Of a stretch of 64,000 nucleotides of DNA, positions 50,943 through 60,954 are shown in pieces. The notes under the pieces were generated by a model that saw nothing but the letters and a program-made list of their open reading frames with translations, did no database searches and had not been told where the DNA came from. Numbering within the stretch: position 1 is the first letter of the stretch; each line of letters starts with the position of its first letter. Made by a program: the position numbers and the translations under genes. Source of the DNA: Pseudophaeobacter arcticus DSM 23566 (GTDB taxonomy: Bacteria > Pseudomonadota > Alphaproteobacteria > Rhodobacterales > Rhodobacteraceae); contig NZ_KI421507.1 of the NCBI RefSeq assembly GCF_000473205.1, positions 113,074 through 177,073 of the forward strand. Direction: 5' to 3'.

Positions 50943-52591
50943 CGACACGCCCCAATGTTTTGTGGATTATGGCCGATCAACTGCGGTTTGATTACCTGAG
51001 CTGCTATGGCCATCCGCATTTGCATACACCGCATATTGATGCTCTGGCAAACCGCGGGGTGCAGTTTAACAAGGCCTATATCCAATCTCCGGTCTGTGGC
51101 CCGTCGCGGATGTCGGCCTATACGGGTCGCTATGTGCGCAGCCATGGGTCAACCTGGAACGGTATGCCGCTGCGGGTTGGCGAGCCCACTTTGGGCGATC
51201 ACTTGCGCGCGGCAGGCGCGCGGGCGGTTCTGGTTGGAAAAACTCATATGACCGCAGATATGGAGGGCATGGCCTGGCTTGGCATTGACCCCAACAGTAC
51301 GATTGGCGTCAGCCGGTCTGAATGCGGCTTTGACCCCTATGAGCGCGACGATGGGCTGCACCCTGATAGTGCCCGCCAGAAATGGTCCGCCTATGACGAC
51401 TATCTGGTGGAAAACGGCTTTAAATCAGAAAACCCCTGGGGTGATTTTGCCAATTCAGGTCTGGATGAGAATGGCGAGCGGCTGTCAGCCTGGCTGCTGA
51501 AAAACTCGCGCTTGCCAGCCGATGTTCCGGAGGAGCACTCCGAGACCGCCTACATGACAAATCGCGCCATTGATTTTATGACCGAGGCCACAGCCGATGG
51601 ACGTCCCTGGATGTGCCACCTGTCCTATATCAAGCCTCATTGGCCCTATATCGTGCCCAAGCCCTATCATGACATGTATGGGCCTGAGCACGTCATGGAT
51701 CCGGTCCGCTCTGACGCGGAGCGCGACACCGATCATCCCCTGATGAAGGCCTATCTGAACGCCCGCGTGTGTCGCAGCTTTGCGCGTGATCATGTCCGTG
51801 AACATGTGATCCCAGCCTATATGGGGCTGATCAAGCAGCTGGATGATAACCTTGGCCGGCTCTTTGCCTGGATGGACAAGGCAGGCTTGAGCGAGAATAC
51901 CATCATTGCCTTCACCTCGGATCATGGCGATTACATGGGGGATCACTGGATGGGCGACAAGGATTTCTACCACGATGTTGCCGCCAAAGTGCCGCTGATC
52001 ATTGCTGATCCCCGCGCCGAGGCAGATGTCTCGCGTGGGTCTGTCTGTGAAGAACTGGTCGAGATGATTGATCTGGCACCAACATTCATGAATGCGCTTG
52101 GTTGCGAGGCAAAGCCACATATCATTGAAGGGCGCGATTTGACCCCGATCCTGAATCGGACCGATGGCTTCTCCAGGCGCTATGCGATCAGCGAACATGA
52201 CTATCACTGGTCCGACATGGCCCGCGAGTTGGGCGTGGCGCAGGAACATGCTCATACGGTGATGATTTTTGATGGACGGTGGAAATTCATCCGCTGCGAA
52301 GGCTTCCGCCCGGTGTTGTTTGACCTTGAAACCGACCCGCAGGAAGTGATTGATCTGGGCGCTTCGGATCAGGCGGACCACAGGGCGGTGCGCGCCCGGA
52401 TGGAAGCGGCGCTGCTGGATTGGGCGCGAAGGCACCATACACGGATAACCGCGACACCTGCGGTGCTCGCCAGCCAGAAAGTCGCGGCAGAGGGCGGTAT
52501 TCTGATCGGGTTCTGGGATGAGCAGGAATACGAAGCGGCCACCGGAAAACCCTTTAGCAGTCTGGTTCCGGCAGGGCGCCCAGAGAGCTGA
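50939..52591 (+). CDS. Sulfatase-superfamily hydrolase, phosphonate-monoester-hydrolase-like
   Basis: 550 aa. Formylglycine motif C53-G-P-S-R57 in S-P-V-C-G-P-S-R; metal ligands M-A-D13-Q near the start and T-S-D-H-G-D near 326-331. No signal peptide, so cytosolic, unlike most arylsulfatases. The middle section (Y-D-D-Y-L-V-E-N-G-F, N-P-W-G-D-F-A-N-S) resembles phosphonate monoester hydrolases/phosphodiesterases of rhizobia more than choline sulfatase. Needs a formylglycine-generating enzyme encoded elsewhere. Substrate, a sulfate, phosphodiester or phosphonate ester, is open. Confidence 0.8.
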   Translation: MTTRPNVLWIMADQLRFDYLSCYGHPHLHTPHIDALANRGVQFNKAYIQSPVCGPSRMSAYTGRYVRSHGSTWNGMPLRVGEPTLGDHLRAAGARAVLVGKTHMTADMEGMAWLGIDPNSTIGVSRSECGFDPYERDDGLHPDSARQKWSAYDDYLVENGFKSENPWGDFANSGLDENGERLSAWLLKNSRLPADVPEEHSETAYMTNRAIDFMTEATADGRPWMCHLSYIKPHWPYIVPKPYHDMYGPEHVMDPVRSDAERDTDHPLMKAYLNARVCRSFARDHVREHVIPAYMGLIKQLDDNLGRLFAWMDKAGLSENTIIAFTSDHGDYMGDHWMGDKDFYHDVAAKVPLIIADPRAEADVSRGSVCEELVEMIDLAPTFMNALGCEAKPHIIEGRDLTPILNRTDGFSRRYAISEHDYHWSDMARELGVAQEHAHTVMIFDGRWKFIRCEGFRPVLFDLETDPQEVIDLGASDQADHRAVRARMEAALLDWARRHHTRITATPAVLASQKVAAEGGILIGFWDEQEYEAATGKPFSSLVPAGRPES

Positions 52592-52774
52592 CTCTTTTCC
52601 TGGCCGATGTGAAGCGATAGCATATCGGCTAAGGCACCTTTGGGCAGGGGTAATCCTGGTTTGGATCATGCTTTGCGGCACTACAGCTGGCCCCGCATCT
52701 ATGGTAAGCTCTGTTCTACAAGCTACTGGCAGGCGGTTTTGATCTGAAACCTATGGAACAGAAATCCACCCATT

Positions 52775-52810
52775 GTCTGATTGAGGGCGAGAGTCTGATT
52801 GAGGGCGAGA
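52775..52810 (+). repeat. 18-bp tandem duplication
   Basis: GTCTGATTGAGGGCGAGA occurs twice in direct succession without mismatch, about 115 bp upstream of the operator. Probably recent slippage. Confidence 0.85.
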
Positions 52811-52925
52811 CCGGACAACCGGACATAAGGCTCGCGTCTGCGAGCTGCACATTGTTTGACCCGCCACATTCTACCCTGCTGCGGATGCAAAAACATTAAC
52901 GCTTGGGGGCTTCTCTTACTCTACC

Positions 52926-52937
52926 GTTAGCGCTAAC
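52926..52937. promoter_or_regulatory. LacI-family operator upstream of pgi
   Basis: Perfect 12-bp palindrome GTTAGCGCTAAC with central CG, the form bound by LacI-family sugar-catabolism repressors. 61 nt before pgi. The repressor gene is not in the window. Confidence 0.65.
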
Positions 52938-52997
52938 TGTGTTGCATAAGAGCAGGAGGTATGATTCGGCTAAGTGGGTTCGTAAAGGTATTCGAAA

Positions 52998-54623
52998 ATG
53001 GACAAAATCTGGTCAGAACTGATTGAACACCGCAGGCGAACCTGCGAAATGCCGATCGCCAAACTGTTCGAGATGGATCACAACAGGTTTCAGACCTTCT
53101 CTTCCCAATTTGACGGGTTGTTGCTGGATTTTTCCAAAACCGCCTTGGATGAAACCGGGCTGAATGCATTGGTTGAGCTGGCCGAAAAGGCTGATCTGGG
53201 TGGCCGGATACAGGAAATGTTCCGGGGGGATCCGATCAATGTGACGGAAAACCGGGCCGTGTTGCACACCGCCCTGCGGGCACAAAGCGGCGCTGCTGTG
53301 ATGGTTGACGGTCAGGATGTCATGCCTGAGATCCACCACACCCTGCAGCGCATGGAAAGCTTTGCCGGCGCCCTGCGCAGCGGTGCGTACAAAAGCGCCA
53401 CGGGGGCGCGGTTCACCGATGTTGTGAATATTGGCATTGGCGGCTCAGACCTTGGCCCTGTCATGGCGACCCGGGCTCTTGCCCCCTATCACGATGGGCC
53501 GCGCAGCCACTATGTTTCCAATGTCGACGGTGCCGATATCACCGATAGCCTGGCTGGGCTGGACCCTCAAACCACGCTGATTATCATTGCCTCCAAATCC
53601 TTTACCACCATTGAAACAATGACCAATGCGGCAACCGCGATCTCCTGGCTGCGTGCAGCACTTGGCGATCAGGCCAGTCGGCATTTGGCGGCTGTTTCAA
53701 CGGCTTTGGACAAGACCGCCGAAATGGGCATTCCCCCGGAACGGGTCTTTGGCTTTGCGGATTGGGTTGGCGGGCGGTATTCGCTTTGGGGTCCTGTGGG
53801 CCTGCCAATTCTGATTGCGGTTGGCCGCGACAATTTTCGCGCCATGCTCAGCGGAGCGGCGGCCATGGATCGGCATTTCCAAAGTGCTGATTTTCGCCAC
53901 AACCTGCCGGTTCTGCTGGGGCTTGTTGGCATCTGGCACAGCAATATCTGTGGCTATACCACGCGTGCAGTACTGCCCTATGAGCAACGGTTGGCGCGCC
54001 TGCCGGCCTATCTTCAGCAGCTGGATATGGAGAGCAACGGCAAAGGTGTCACCCTGGAGGGCACCCCGGTAAGCCGGACCACCGGTCCGATTGTCTGGGG
54101 CGAGCCTGGGACAAATGGCCAGCATGCCTTTTATCAGCTGCTCCACCAGGGCACCCATGTGGTTCCTGCCGAATTCCTTATTGCCGCAGAGGGCCACGAA
54201 GCGGACCTGTCGCATCAGCATGATCTTCTCAAGGCCAATTGCCTGGCGCAATCCGAAGCCCTGATGCTGGGGCGCTCAGCACAGCAGGCCCGCGCAGTGG
54301 CCCAAAGCCGTGGCATCCCCGAGGCAGATCTGGACCGCATGGCAGCGCATCTGACCTTCCCGGGCAACCGTCCGTCGATCACACTGGCCTATCCCCGTCT
54401 TACCCCCTTTGCGCTTGGCCAGATCATTGCTCTTTATGAACACCGTGTCTTCACCGAGGGTGTTTTCTGGGGCATCAACTCCTTTGATCAATGGGGGGTA
54501 GAGCTTGGAAAAGAACTCGCCGTTGATTTGCTGCCGCTTGTTCAGGGTGTCACGGACACCAGCAAGGATGGCTCCACCCTTGGGTTGGTGGCCAAACTGA
54601 CAATGCCGAAGTCCGCAACCTGA
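52998..54623 (+). CDS. pgi: Glucose-6-phosphate isomerase
   Basis: 541 aa, full length. Signature [12 protein letters not shown] near 140-151, the second signature with S-K-S-F-T-T-I-E-T near 201-209, and G-T-H-V-V-P-A-E near 390-397; G-V-E-L-G-K near 500-505. Interconverts glucose-6-phosphate and fructose-6-phosphate. As first gene of pgi-zwf-edd it lets fructose-6-phosphate run back to the Entner-Doudoroff entry. Confidence 0.95.
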   Translation: MDKIWSELIEHRRRTCEMPIAKLFEMDHNRFQTFSSQFDGLLLDFSKTALDETGLNALVELAEKADLGGRIQEMFRGDPINVTENRAVLHTALRAQSGAAVMVDGQDVMPEIHHTLQRMESFAGALRSGAYKSATGARFTDVVNIGIGGSDLGPVMATRALAPYHDGPRSHYVSNVDGADITDSLAGLDPQTTLIIIASKSFTTIETMTNAATAISWLRAALGDQASRHLAAVSTALDKTAEMGIPPERVFGFADWVGGRYSLWGPVGLPILIAVGRDNFRAMLSGAAAMDRHFQSADFRHNLPVLLGLVGIWHSNICGYTTRAVLPYEQRLARLPAYLQQLDMESNGKGVTLEGTPVSRTTGPIVWGEPGTNGQHAFYQLLHQGTHVVPAEFLIAAEGHEADLSHQHDLLKANCLAQSEALMLGRSAQQARAVAQSRGIPEADLDRMAAHLTFPGNRPSITLAYPRLTPFALGQIIALYEHRVFTEGVFWGINSFDQWGVELGKELAVDLLPLVQGVTDTSKDGSTLGLVAKLTMPKSAT

Positions 54624-54668
54624 GGTGCGCCCACAGGGGCGCCATTTGAATCTGGATCTGATATCACC

Positions 54669-56129
54669 ATGGTTTCTCGCGTTATTCCCGTCGACCCCTT
54701 TGATTTGGTTCTCTTTGGAGCCACTGGCGATCTGGCGCGACGCAAGATCCTGCCAAGCCTGTTCCACCGGTTTCAGATTGCCCAGTTCTGCTCCGAAAGC
54801 CGGATCATCGGCACATCGCGCAGCAAGCTGGACCAGGCAGGATTTCAGGATTTTGTGGCCGAGGCCATCCGCGAGTTCGGGCAGGACGGGGAAACCGGAG
54901 ACGAGGATATTGCCGCCTTCGTGCAACTGCTGGACTATGTGCCGCTGGATGCCAAGGGCGACACTGGCTGGCAGGCGCTGAAGAGCCATCTGCGCGATGA
55001 TGTGATCCGGGTGTTCTACCTGTCAGTTGGCCCCAGCCTGTTCCCAGAGATTGCCAGCCGGCTTAGCTCCTGTGGCATTGCCACGCCTGAGAGCAGGATT
55101 GTTCTGGAAAAACCTTTTGGCCATGATCTGGCCTCGGCGCAGGCTCTGAACGCAGCGCTGCGCGATCATTTTGATGAAAGCCAGATCTACCGGATTGACC
55201 ATTATCTGGGCAAAGAAACGGTGCAGAACCTGATGGCGCTGCGCTTTGCCAATTCCCTGTTTGAGCCCCTGTGGAACTCCACCCATATTGATCATGTGCA
55301 GATCACCGTTGCCGAAAGCATCGGAGTGGAGGGGCGGGGGGAATATTATGACCGTTCTGGCGCCATGCGGGATATGGTGCAGAACCATTTGATGCAGCTG
55401 CTCTGCCTGACTGCAATGGAGCCGCCCTCGCGGTTCACTTCCAATGCGGTGCGTGATGAAAAGGTCAAAGTGATCGAAGCGCTGGAGCCGGTGATGCAGG
55501 GCGATCTGGCACGGGGGCAGTATCGCGCTACTCCCTCCAGCTCTGAGCCAGACAGTTATCTGGACCATGCCGGGGATCCCAACAGTCACACCGAGAGCTT
55601 TATCGCGCTGAAGGTACGGGTGGCAAACTGGCGCTGGGCCGGGACGCCCTTTTATCTGCGGACAGGCAAATGCCTGCGGGCCCGCGAAAGTGAAATTGCA
55701 GTCTATTTCCGCGATCCGCCGCATAACATTTTTGAAGGTGCTGAGGGGGTGCATGGCAATGTACTGGTGATCCGTCTGCAACCTGACGAAGGCATTATTC
55801 TACGCACCACAATCAAGGATCCGGGCCCGGGCGGCATGCGCCTCACCGGGGCCAATCTGGATATGACCTTTGCCGACTCCCTGCCCGAAGCAGGACGCCC
55901 CCAGGATGCCTATGAGCGGCTCATCATGGATGTCATTCGCGGCAATCAGACGTTGTTCATGCGGGGTGACGAAGTCGAGGCCGCATGGGCCTGGGCGGAT
56001 CCCATCATTGCCGGCTGGAGCCAGTCCGGCGCCGCGCCCCAGCCCTATGATCGGGGCGGTTCGGGGCCGGAAGATTCACTTTTGTTGATGCACCGCGACA
56101 ACCGGCGTTGGCGCAGCATCGGCAGCTGA
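54669..56129 (+). CDS. zwf: Glucose-6-phosphate 1-dehydrogenase
   Basis: 486 aa. NADP site [11 protein letters not shown] near 14-24; active site R-I-D-H-Y-L-G-K-E near 176-184; substrate segment R-T-G-K-C-L near 330-335. Oxidises glucose-6-phosphate to 6-phosphogluconolactone. 45 nt behind pgi; the lactonase gene usually following is absent here, so it must lie elsewhere. Confidence 0.95.
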   Translation: MVSRVIPVDPFDLVLFGATGDLARRKILPSLFHRFQIAQFCSESRIIGTSRSKLDQAGFQDFVAEAIREFGQDGETGDEDIAAFVQLLDYVPLDAKGDTGWQALKSHLRDDVIRVFYLSVGPSLFPEIASRLSSCGIATPESRIVLEKPFGHDLASAQALNAALRDHFDESQIYRIDHYLGKETVQNLMALRFANSLFEPLWNSTHIDHVQITVAESIGVEGRGEYYDRSGAMRDMVQNHLMQLLCLTAMEPPSRFTSNAVRDEKVKVIEALEPVMQGDLARGQYRATPSSSEPDSYLDHAGDPNSHTESFIALKVRVANWRWAGTPFYLRTGKCLRARESEIAVYFRDPPHNIFEGAEGVHGNVLVIRLQPDEGIILRTTIKDPGPGGMRLTGANLDMTFADSLPEAGRPQDAYERLIMDVIRGNQTLFMRGDEVEAAWAWADPIIAGWSQSGAAPQPYDRGGSGPEDSLLLMHRDNRRWRSIGS

Positions 56130-56211
56130 TAAGATCCACCTAAAAGGATCTGTTGCCGCGCCCTGCCAGCTTTCTGCTCGCCCTCTACCAGACACCCGAA
56201 AGGCCTCTCAC

Positions 56212-58047
56212 ATGGGACTGAATAAAACTCTCGCCGAGGTAACCAACCGGATTATCGCCCGCAGCGCCGCCAGCCGCAAAGCCTATCTGGACCGTATGGA
56301 GGCGGCGGCAGGCAAGGGACCGGCGCGTGCGCATCTCAGCTGTTCGGGGCAGGCCCATGCCTATGCCGCCACCGGAGTGGATCAAGCGACACTGGCCGAG
56401 GCCAACACGGGTCATCTGGGAATTGTGACCGCATATAATGACATGCTGTCGGCGCATCAGCCTTTTGAAACCTACCCGGCCCTGATCCGCGATGCCCTGC
56501 GCCAGGTGGGTGGCACGGCTCAGGTGGCGGGCGGGGTGCCTGCAATGTGTGACGGCGTCACCCAGGGAGAGGCCGGCATGGAGCTGAGCCTGTTTTCCCG
56601 TGATACCATCGCCATGGCGACGGGAATTGCGCTGAGCCACAATGTCTTTGATGCGGCGGTCTATCTGGGGGTCTGTGACAAGATCGTGCCGGGGCTGGTG
56701 ATCGGGGCGCAGGCCTTTGGTCATATTCCGGCGGTTTTCCTGCCCGCGGGCCCCATGACCAGCGGGCTGGCCAATGACGAAAAGGCGCAGATCCGCCAGA
56801 AGTTTGCCGCCGGAGAGATCGACCGGGCGGAATTGCTGAAAGCAGAGATGGCGGCCTATCATGGCCCCGGCACCTGCACCTTTTATGGGACGGCCAATTC
56901 CAATCAGATGTTGATGGAATTCATGGGGTTGCACCTGCCTGGCTCCAGCTTTGTCAATCCCGGCACCGCCCTGCGCGAGGCGCTGACGGTTGCGGGCTCA
57001 AAACGGGCGCTGGGGCTCTCGGCGCTGGGCAATGACTATACGCCTGTCTGCCAGGTCCTGGATGAAAAGACCTATGCCAATGGCATTGTCGGGCTGATGG
57101 CCACTGGCGGCTCCACCAATCTTTTGATCCACCTCATCGCTATGGCGCGCGCCGGGGGGATCATTCTGGACTGGCAGGACTTTGCGGACCTGTCGGAAGT
57201 GGTGCCGCTGCTGGCGCGGGTCTATCCCAACGGCCTGGCTGACGTGAACCACTTCCACGCCGCTGGCGGTTTGGGCTTTATGATCGGCGAACTGCTCGCG
57301 GCAGGCTTCCTGCATGGGGACACCAAAACAGTGGCAGGCGTTGGGCTGGCGAATTATGCGCAAGAGCCCTTTCTGTCAGAGGAGGGGCTGACCTTCCGAC
57401 CTGGCCCCAAGGAGACGTTGAATGCCGCGATTGTGCGCCCGGCTTCGGACCCGTTTCAGGCAACGGGCGGGTTGAAACGGTTGACGGGCTCATTGGGCAC
57501 TGCGGTTATCAAGGTCTCGGCGGTGGATGAAAAGCACCATGTAATCGAGGCGCCAGCGCGGGTGTTCCACGACCAGGAGGACGCCAAGGCGGCCTTTAAG
57601 GCGGGGGAATTCACCGGCGACGTTATTGTTGTGGTCCGTTTTCAGGGCCCCAAAGCCAATGGCATGCCAGAGCTGCACAGCCTGACCCCGATGCTGGCGA
57701 TCCTGCAGGGGCGGGGGCACAAGGTGGCGCTGGTCACCGATGGGCGCATGTCTGGGGCTTCGGGCAAGGTGCCAGCTGCCATTCATGTGGTCCCCGAGGC
57801 CTTGGATGGTGGACCTATTTCCAAGGTTCGCGATGGCGATGTGATCCGGTTGGACGCCACAAGCGGCGCGCTGGAGATCCTCACGGAAGGGGTGCTGGAC
57901 CGCGCCTGCGCCTCTGCCGATCTGAGCGCTTATCAGCAGGGTATGGGGCGTGAAATGTTTGCTATGTTCCGACGCACTGTGACCTCAGCAGACACCGGTG
58001 CCACTGTGTTTGACCTGCTCACCGAGACGCCGACCTCCAAAGGCTGA
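56212..58047 (+). CDS. edd: 6-phosphogluconate dehydratase
   Basis: 611 aa, IlvD/Edd family. Iron-sulfur ligand cysteines in M-C-D-G-V-T-Q-G near 109-116, G-V-C-D-K near 154-158 and G-T-C-T-F near 221-225; [11 protein letters not shown] near 509-519. Makes 2-keto-3-deoxy-6-phosphogluconate. The aldolase gene eda is not next to it. Last gene of the operon. Confidence 0.94.
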   Translation: MGLNKTLAEVTNRIIARSAASRKAYLDRMEAAAGKGPARAHLSCSGQAHAYAATGVDQATLAEANTGHLGIVTAYNDMLSAHQPFETYPALIRDALRQVGGTAQVAGGVPAMCDGVTQGEAGMELSLFSRDTIAMATGIALSHNVFDAAVYLGVCDKIVPGLVIGAQAFGHIPAVFLPAGPMTSGLANDEKAQIRQKFAAGEIDRAELLKAEMAAYHGPGTCTFYGTANSNQMLMEFMGLHLPGSSFVNPGTALREALTVAGSKRALGLSALGNDYTPVCQVLDEKTYANGIVGLMATGGSTNLLIHLIAMARAGGIILDWQDFADLSEVVPLLARVYPNGLADVNHFHAAGGLGFMIGELLAAGFLHGDTKTVAGVGLANYAQEPFLSEEGLTFRPGPKETLNAAIVRPASDPFQATGGLKRLTGSLGTAVIKVSAVDEKHHVIEAPARVFHDQEDAKAAFKAGEFTGDVIVVVRFQGPKANGMPELHSLTPMLAILQGRGHKVALVTDGRMSGASGKVPAAIHVVPEALDGGPISKVRDGDVIRLDATSGALEILTEGVLDRACASADLSAYQQGMGREMFAMFRRTVTSADTGATVFDLLTETPTSKG

Positions 58048-58089
58048 CCCACAGCACTGTAGGTTATTGCTCGTATTTTTCGGCGTTGT

Positions 58090-58122
58090 GGCACCCCGCG
58101 TACAGTCTGTGCGCGGGGTGCC
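58090..58122 (+). terminator. Strong hairpin behind edd
   Basis: An 11-bp perfect stem, GGCACCCCGCG (58090-58100) with CGCGGGGTGCC (58112-58122), 11-nt loop, 43 nt past the edd stop. No T run, so a Rho-assisted or RNA-stabilising end is possible. Confidence 0.6.
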
Positions 58123-58172
58123 GAGTTCTGTGTGATGTGCAGGGCTTGACTCTTGGGGCCCTTTGCGTGTTT

Positions 58173-58197
58173 TTGAACCAATGTTGAATTGGTTCAA
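58173..58197. promoter_or_regulatory. Candidate GntR operator upstream of the ggt-like gene
   Basis: Inverted repeat TTGAACCAA (58173-58181) and TTGGTTCAA (58189-58197), 7-nt spacer, 80 nt before the gene. TTGG/CCAA-containing dyads are usual for FCD-type GntR regulators, and one closes this operon. Confidence 0.5.
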
Positions 58198-58276
58198 CGG
58201 TTCTGAATGGGTCTGTTTAAGTCTGGACAGACCTGGATAGGCCTAAACAGGTCTCAATGGGTCGCAGGGGGCGAAG

Positions 58277-60067
58277 ATGCAGGGGTTTACCACAAGGCCA
58301 GAAATTCGCGGCTCCTTTGGTGTTGCAACCTCAACCCATTGGATCGCCTCCGCAGTGGGCTTTGGCATTCTGGAGCGTGGTGGCAATGCCTTTGATGCGG
58401 CCGTTGCCGCTGGGCTGGTGCTGCAGGTGGTTGAACCTCATCTGAATGGCCCTGCGGGTGATCTACCAGCCATTTTCCATTCTGCCCAATCCGGCAAGAC
58501 CGCTGTTCTTGCCGCCCAAGGCCCGGCGCCGGCCGGGGCAACAATAGATCACTACCGGGCCCAGGGGCTGGAGCTCATCCCCGGGTCGGGATTGCTGGCC
58601 ACGGTCATTCCCGGTGCCTTTGATGGCTGGATGCTGATGCTGCGCGATCACGGCATCCTGTCGCTGGCACAGGTGATGGAGCCTGCAATCTCTTACGCGC
58701 GCGATGGCCACCCGGTTTTGCCAAGGGTCGCCCATACGATTGCAGGGCTTGCAGATTATTTTGCCGCTGAGTGGCCGACGTCTGCGGCGACCTGGTGCCC
58801 GGATGGCGTGGCGCCCGCGCCAAATGGCATGTTCAGGAACCCGGATCTCGCCCGGACCTACCAGCATCTGGTGGATCTGGGAGAGGCCAGCGGCGAGGAT
58901 CGCGTGGCGCAGATTGATGCGGCCCGCAACGCCTGGGCTGAAGGGTTTGTCGCCGAGGCAATCACGGATTATTTAAAAACCGCAAAGGTGCATGACGTCT
59001 CGGAGCAAAAGAACAGCGCCGTGCTGGCGGCAACGGATCTGGCCCAGTGGCGGGCGCAGTATGAAGAGACGCTGAGCTATGAATATCACGGCTGGACCGT
59101 GCATAAGACCCAGGCCTGGTCGCAGGGGCCTGTCTTATTGCAAAGCCTTGCGATCCTGAAACATTTTGACCTCGCTGCGATGGATCCGATGGGCGCGGAA
59201 TTCACCCATACGGTGATTGAGGCGATGAAGCTCGCCTATGCTGACCGCGAGGCCTATTATGGCGACCCGGATCACAGTGCGGTGCCGATGGATGTGCTGT
59301 TGTCGGATGAGTATAACGCCGGGCGCGCCGCTCTGATTACCGATCAAGCCTCACTGCAGCAGCGCCCTGGACGGGTGCCAGGGTTTGAACATCAGGCTGA
59401 CGCCTATATCGACCGGGCCGCGCGGGACTTTGGCGTCGCAGAGGCGGCTCCACAAGAGCCGACCATGGCGCATCTCACGGAAAAGCGCGGCGATACCGTA
59501 CATTTGGATGTGATTGATCGCTGGGGCAACATGGTCTCTGCAACGCCTTCGGGCGGCTGGCTGCAATCCAGTCCTGTTGTACCCGGGCTGGGGTTTGCGC
59601 TGAACAGCCGTGCCCAGATGTTCTGGCTGGAGGAGGGCCTGCCGACCTCCTTGGCGCCAGGGCGACGCCCGCGAACCACCCTGACGCCAAGCCTGGCAGA
59701 GAAGGACGGCGCTCGGCTGGTCTTTGGCACCCCAGGGGGGGATCAGCAGGATCAGTGGCAATTGATCTGGTTCCTGCGCTTTGTGCACCACGGGCTGGAT
59801 CTGCAGGCGGGCATGGACGCGCCGCTGTTCCATTCGCTGCATTTTCAGGGCAGCTTTTATCCGCGCGCGGCGTTGCCGGGGGAGATGATGATCGAGGCGG
59901 CCTACGGAGCCCCCGTGATCGACGACCTGCGCCAAAGGGGCCATATCGTGACAATTGCCGAGGATTGGACCGTCGGGCGGCTGACCGCAGCCCTGCGCCA
60001 CGCTGATGGCAGCCTGCAGGCCGCAGCCACACCACGGCTGATGCAGGCCTATGCGGTTGGGCGCTAA
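58277..60067 (+). CDS. Gamma-glutamyltransferase-like Ntn hydrolase
   Basis: 596 aa, usual family length. N-terminal A-V-G-F-G-I-L-E-R-G-G-N-A-F-D-A-A-V-A near 26-44; autocleavage/nucleophile T407 in R-G-D-T-V-H-L-D-V; then D-R-W-G-N-M-V-S-A-T and, near the C-terminus, F-G-T-P-G-G-D. No signal peptide, so probably cytosolic, unlike classical periplasmic GGT. Hydrolyses or transfers gamma-glutamyl groups; such cytosolic paralogues sometimes act on other amides. Operon with an exporter and GntR. Confidence 0.85.
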   Translation: MQGFTTRPEIRGSFGVATSTHWIASAVGFGILERGGNAFDAAVAAGLVLQVVEPHLNGPAGDLPAIFHSAQSGKTAVLAAQGPAPAGATIDHYRAQGLELIPGSGLLATVIPGAFDGWMLMLRDHGILSLAQVMEPAISYARDGHPVLPRVAHTIAGLADYFAAEWPTSAATWCPDGVAPAPNGMFRNPDLARTYQHLVDLGEASGEDRVAQIDAARNAWAEGFVAEAITDYLKTAKVHDVSEQKNSAVLAATDLAQWRAQYEETLSYEYHGWTVHKTQAWSQGPVLLQSLAILKHFDLAAMDPMGAEFTHTVIEAMKLAYADREAYYGDPDHSAVPMDVLLSDEYNAGRAALITDQASLQQRPGRVPGFEHQADAYIDRAARDFGVAEAAPQEPTMAHLTEKRGDTVHLDVIDRWGNMVSATPSGGWLQSSPVVPGLGFALNSRAQMFWLEEGLPTSLAPGRRPRTTLTPSLAEKDGARLVFGTPGGDQQDQWQLIWFLRFVHHGLDLQAGMDAPLFHSLHFQGSFYPRAALPGEMMIEAAYGAPVIDDLRQRGHIVTIAEDWTVGRLTAALRHADGSLQAAATPRLMQAYAVGR

Positions 60068-60123
60068 TGGCGCGCGGCAAACCTCAGGCGCGCAAGACAA
60101 ATACAGAAACGAGGAACTGAGCA

Positions 60124-60948
60124 ATGTTTGAAACCGAGACTCTTTTGACTTTGGCGGCTGTTGCGGCCGGGTCGGGCATCCTGGGGGGGGTACTGGCCGG
60201 GCTATTGGGCGTCGGAGGCGGAATTGTCATCGTGCCGGCCCTCTATTTGGCGCTGTCCTTCACTGGGCTGGACAGTGCGCTTACCATGCAGGTGGCCGTT
60301 GGCACCTCGCTGGCGACAATTGTGTTCACCTCGCTGTCGTCGGGCTATGGCCACTACCGCAAAGGTGCCATCGATATGGGCTTGCTCAAGCTCTGGGCGC
60401 CATCAATCCTGATCGGGGTGGCGATTGGTGGCATTCTGGGAGGGGTGGTGTCTGGTAAGGTGCTGATCGCGGTCTTTGCCGTGGTGGCTGCTCTTGTGGC
60501 ACTGGACATGATCCTGCGCACGGGCGCTGACAGCGCAACGCCGCGCAGCTTTGCCAAACCCGTCTGGGCCGCCCTGGGCGTTGTGGCCGGGGCGATCTCG
60601 GCAATGATGGGGATTGGCGGCGGTACCGTCTGTGTGCCGCTCTTGAATTTCCTGGGCTATGACATTCGCAAGGCCGTTGGCACCTCGGCGGCCATTGGGT
60701 TTGTGATCGGTGTCCCCGGAGCACTGATCTATATGGCCACCGGTTTGGGCGCCGAAGGGCTGCCGCCCTTTTCCCTGGGCTATGTGAACCTGTTCCTGGC
60801 AGCGGTGATCATTCCATTGAGCACCAGCTTTGCGCGGGTGGGGGTCAAACTGGCCCATAGCATTCCACGCCGGGCCCTGCGCCTGACCTTTGGCCTGTTC
60901 CTGATGTTCACCTCGGCCCGGATGTTCAAAGACCTTTTGGGTCTGTAA
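60124..60948 (+). CDS. TauE/SafE (TSUP) family exporter
   Basis: 274 aa, about eight membrane segments in two repeats, each with a glycine-rich loop: G-L-L-G-V-G-G-G-I-V near 26-35 and M-M-G-I-G-G-G-T-V near 161-169. TSUP members export sulfite, sulfoacetate or other organosulfonates. Linked to the gamma-glutamyl hydrolase 56 nt upstream and a GntR regulator 6 nt downstream, it may remove a sulfur product formed from a gamma-glutamyl compound such as glutathione (inference). Confidence 0.88.
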   Translation: MFETETLLTLAAVAAGSGILGGVLAGLLGVGGGIVIVPALYLALSFTGLDSALTMQVAVGTSLATIVFTSLSSGYGHYRKGAIDMGLLKLWAPSILIGVAIGGILGGVVSGKVLIAVFAVVAALVALDMILRTGADSATPRSFAKPVWAALGVVAGAISAMMGIGGGTVCVPLLNFLGYDIRKAVGTSAAIGFVIGVPGALIYMATGLGAEGLPPFSLGYVNLFLAAVIIPLSTSFARVGVKLAHSIPRRALRLTFGLFLMFTSARMFKDLLGL

Positions 60949-60954
60949 CCGCCA

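Larger units (their letters stand above)
52592..52997. other. Intergenic region before the Entner-Doudoroff operon
   Basis: About 400 bp without a gene. Contains an 18-bp tandem duplication (52775-52810), the LacI-type dyad (52926-52937) and the pgi promoter. Confidence 0.5.

Noticed and set aside
51485..52681. 398-codon leftward open frame
   Set aside because: Antisense to the sulfatase-like gene; His/Ile-rich shadow with no domain.
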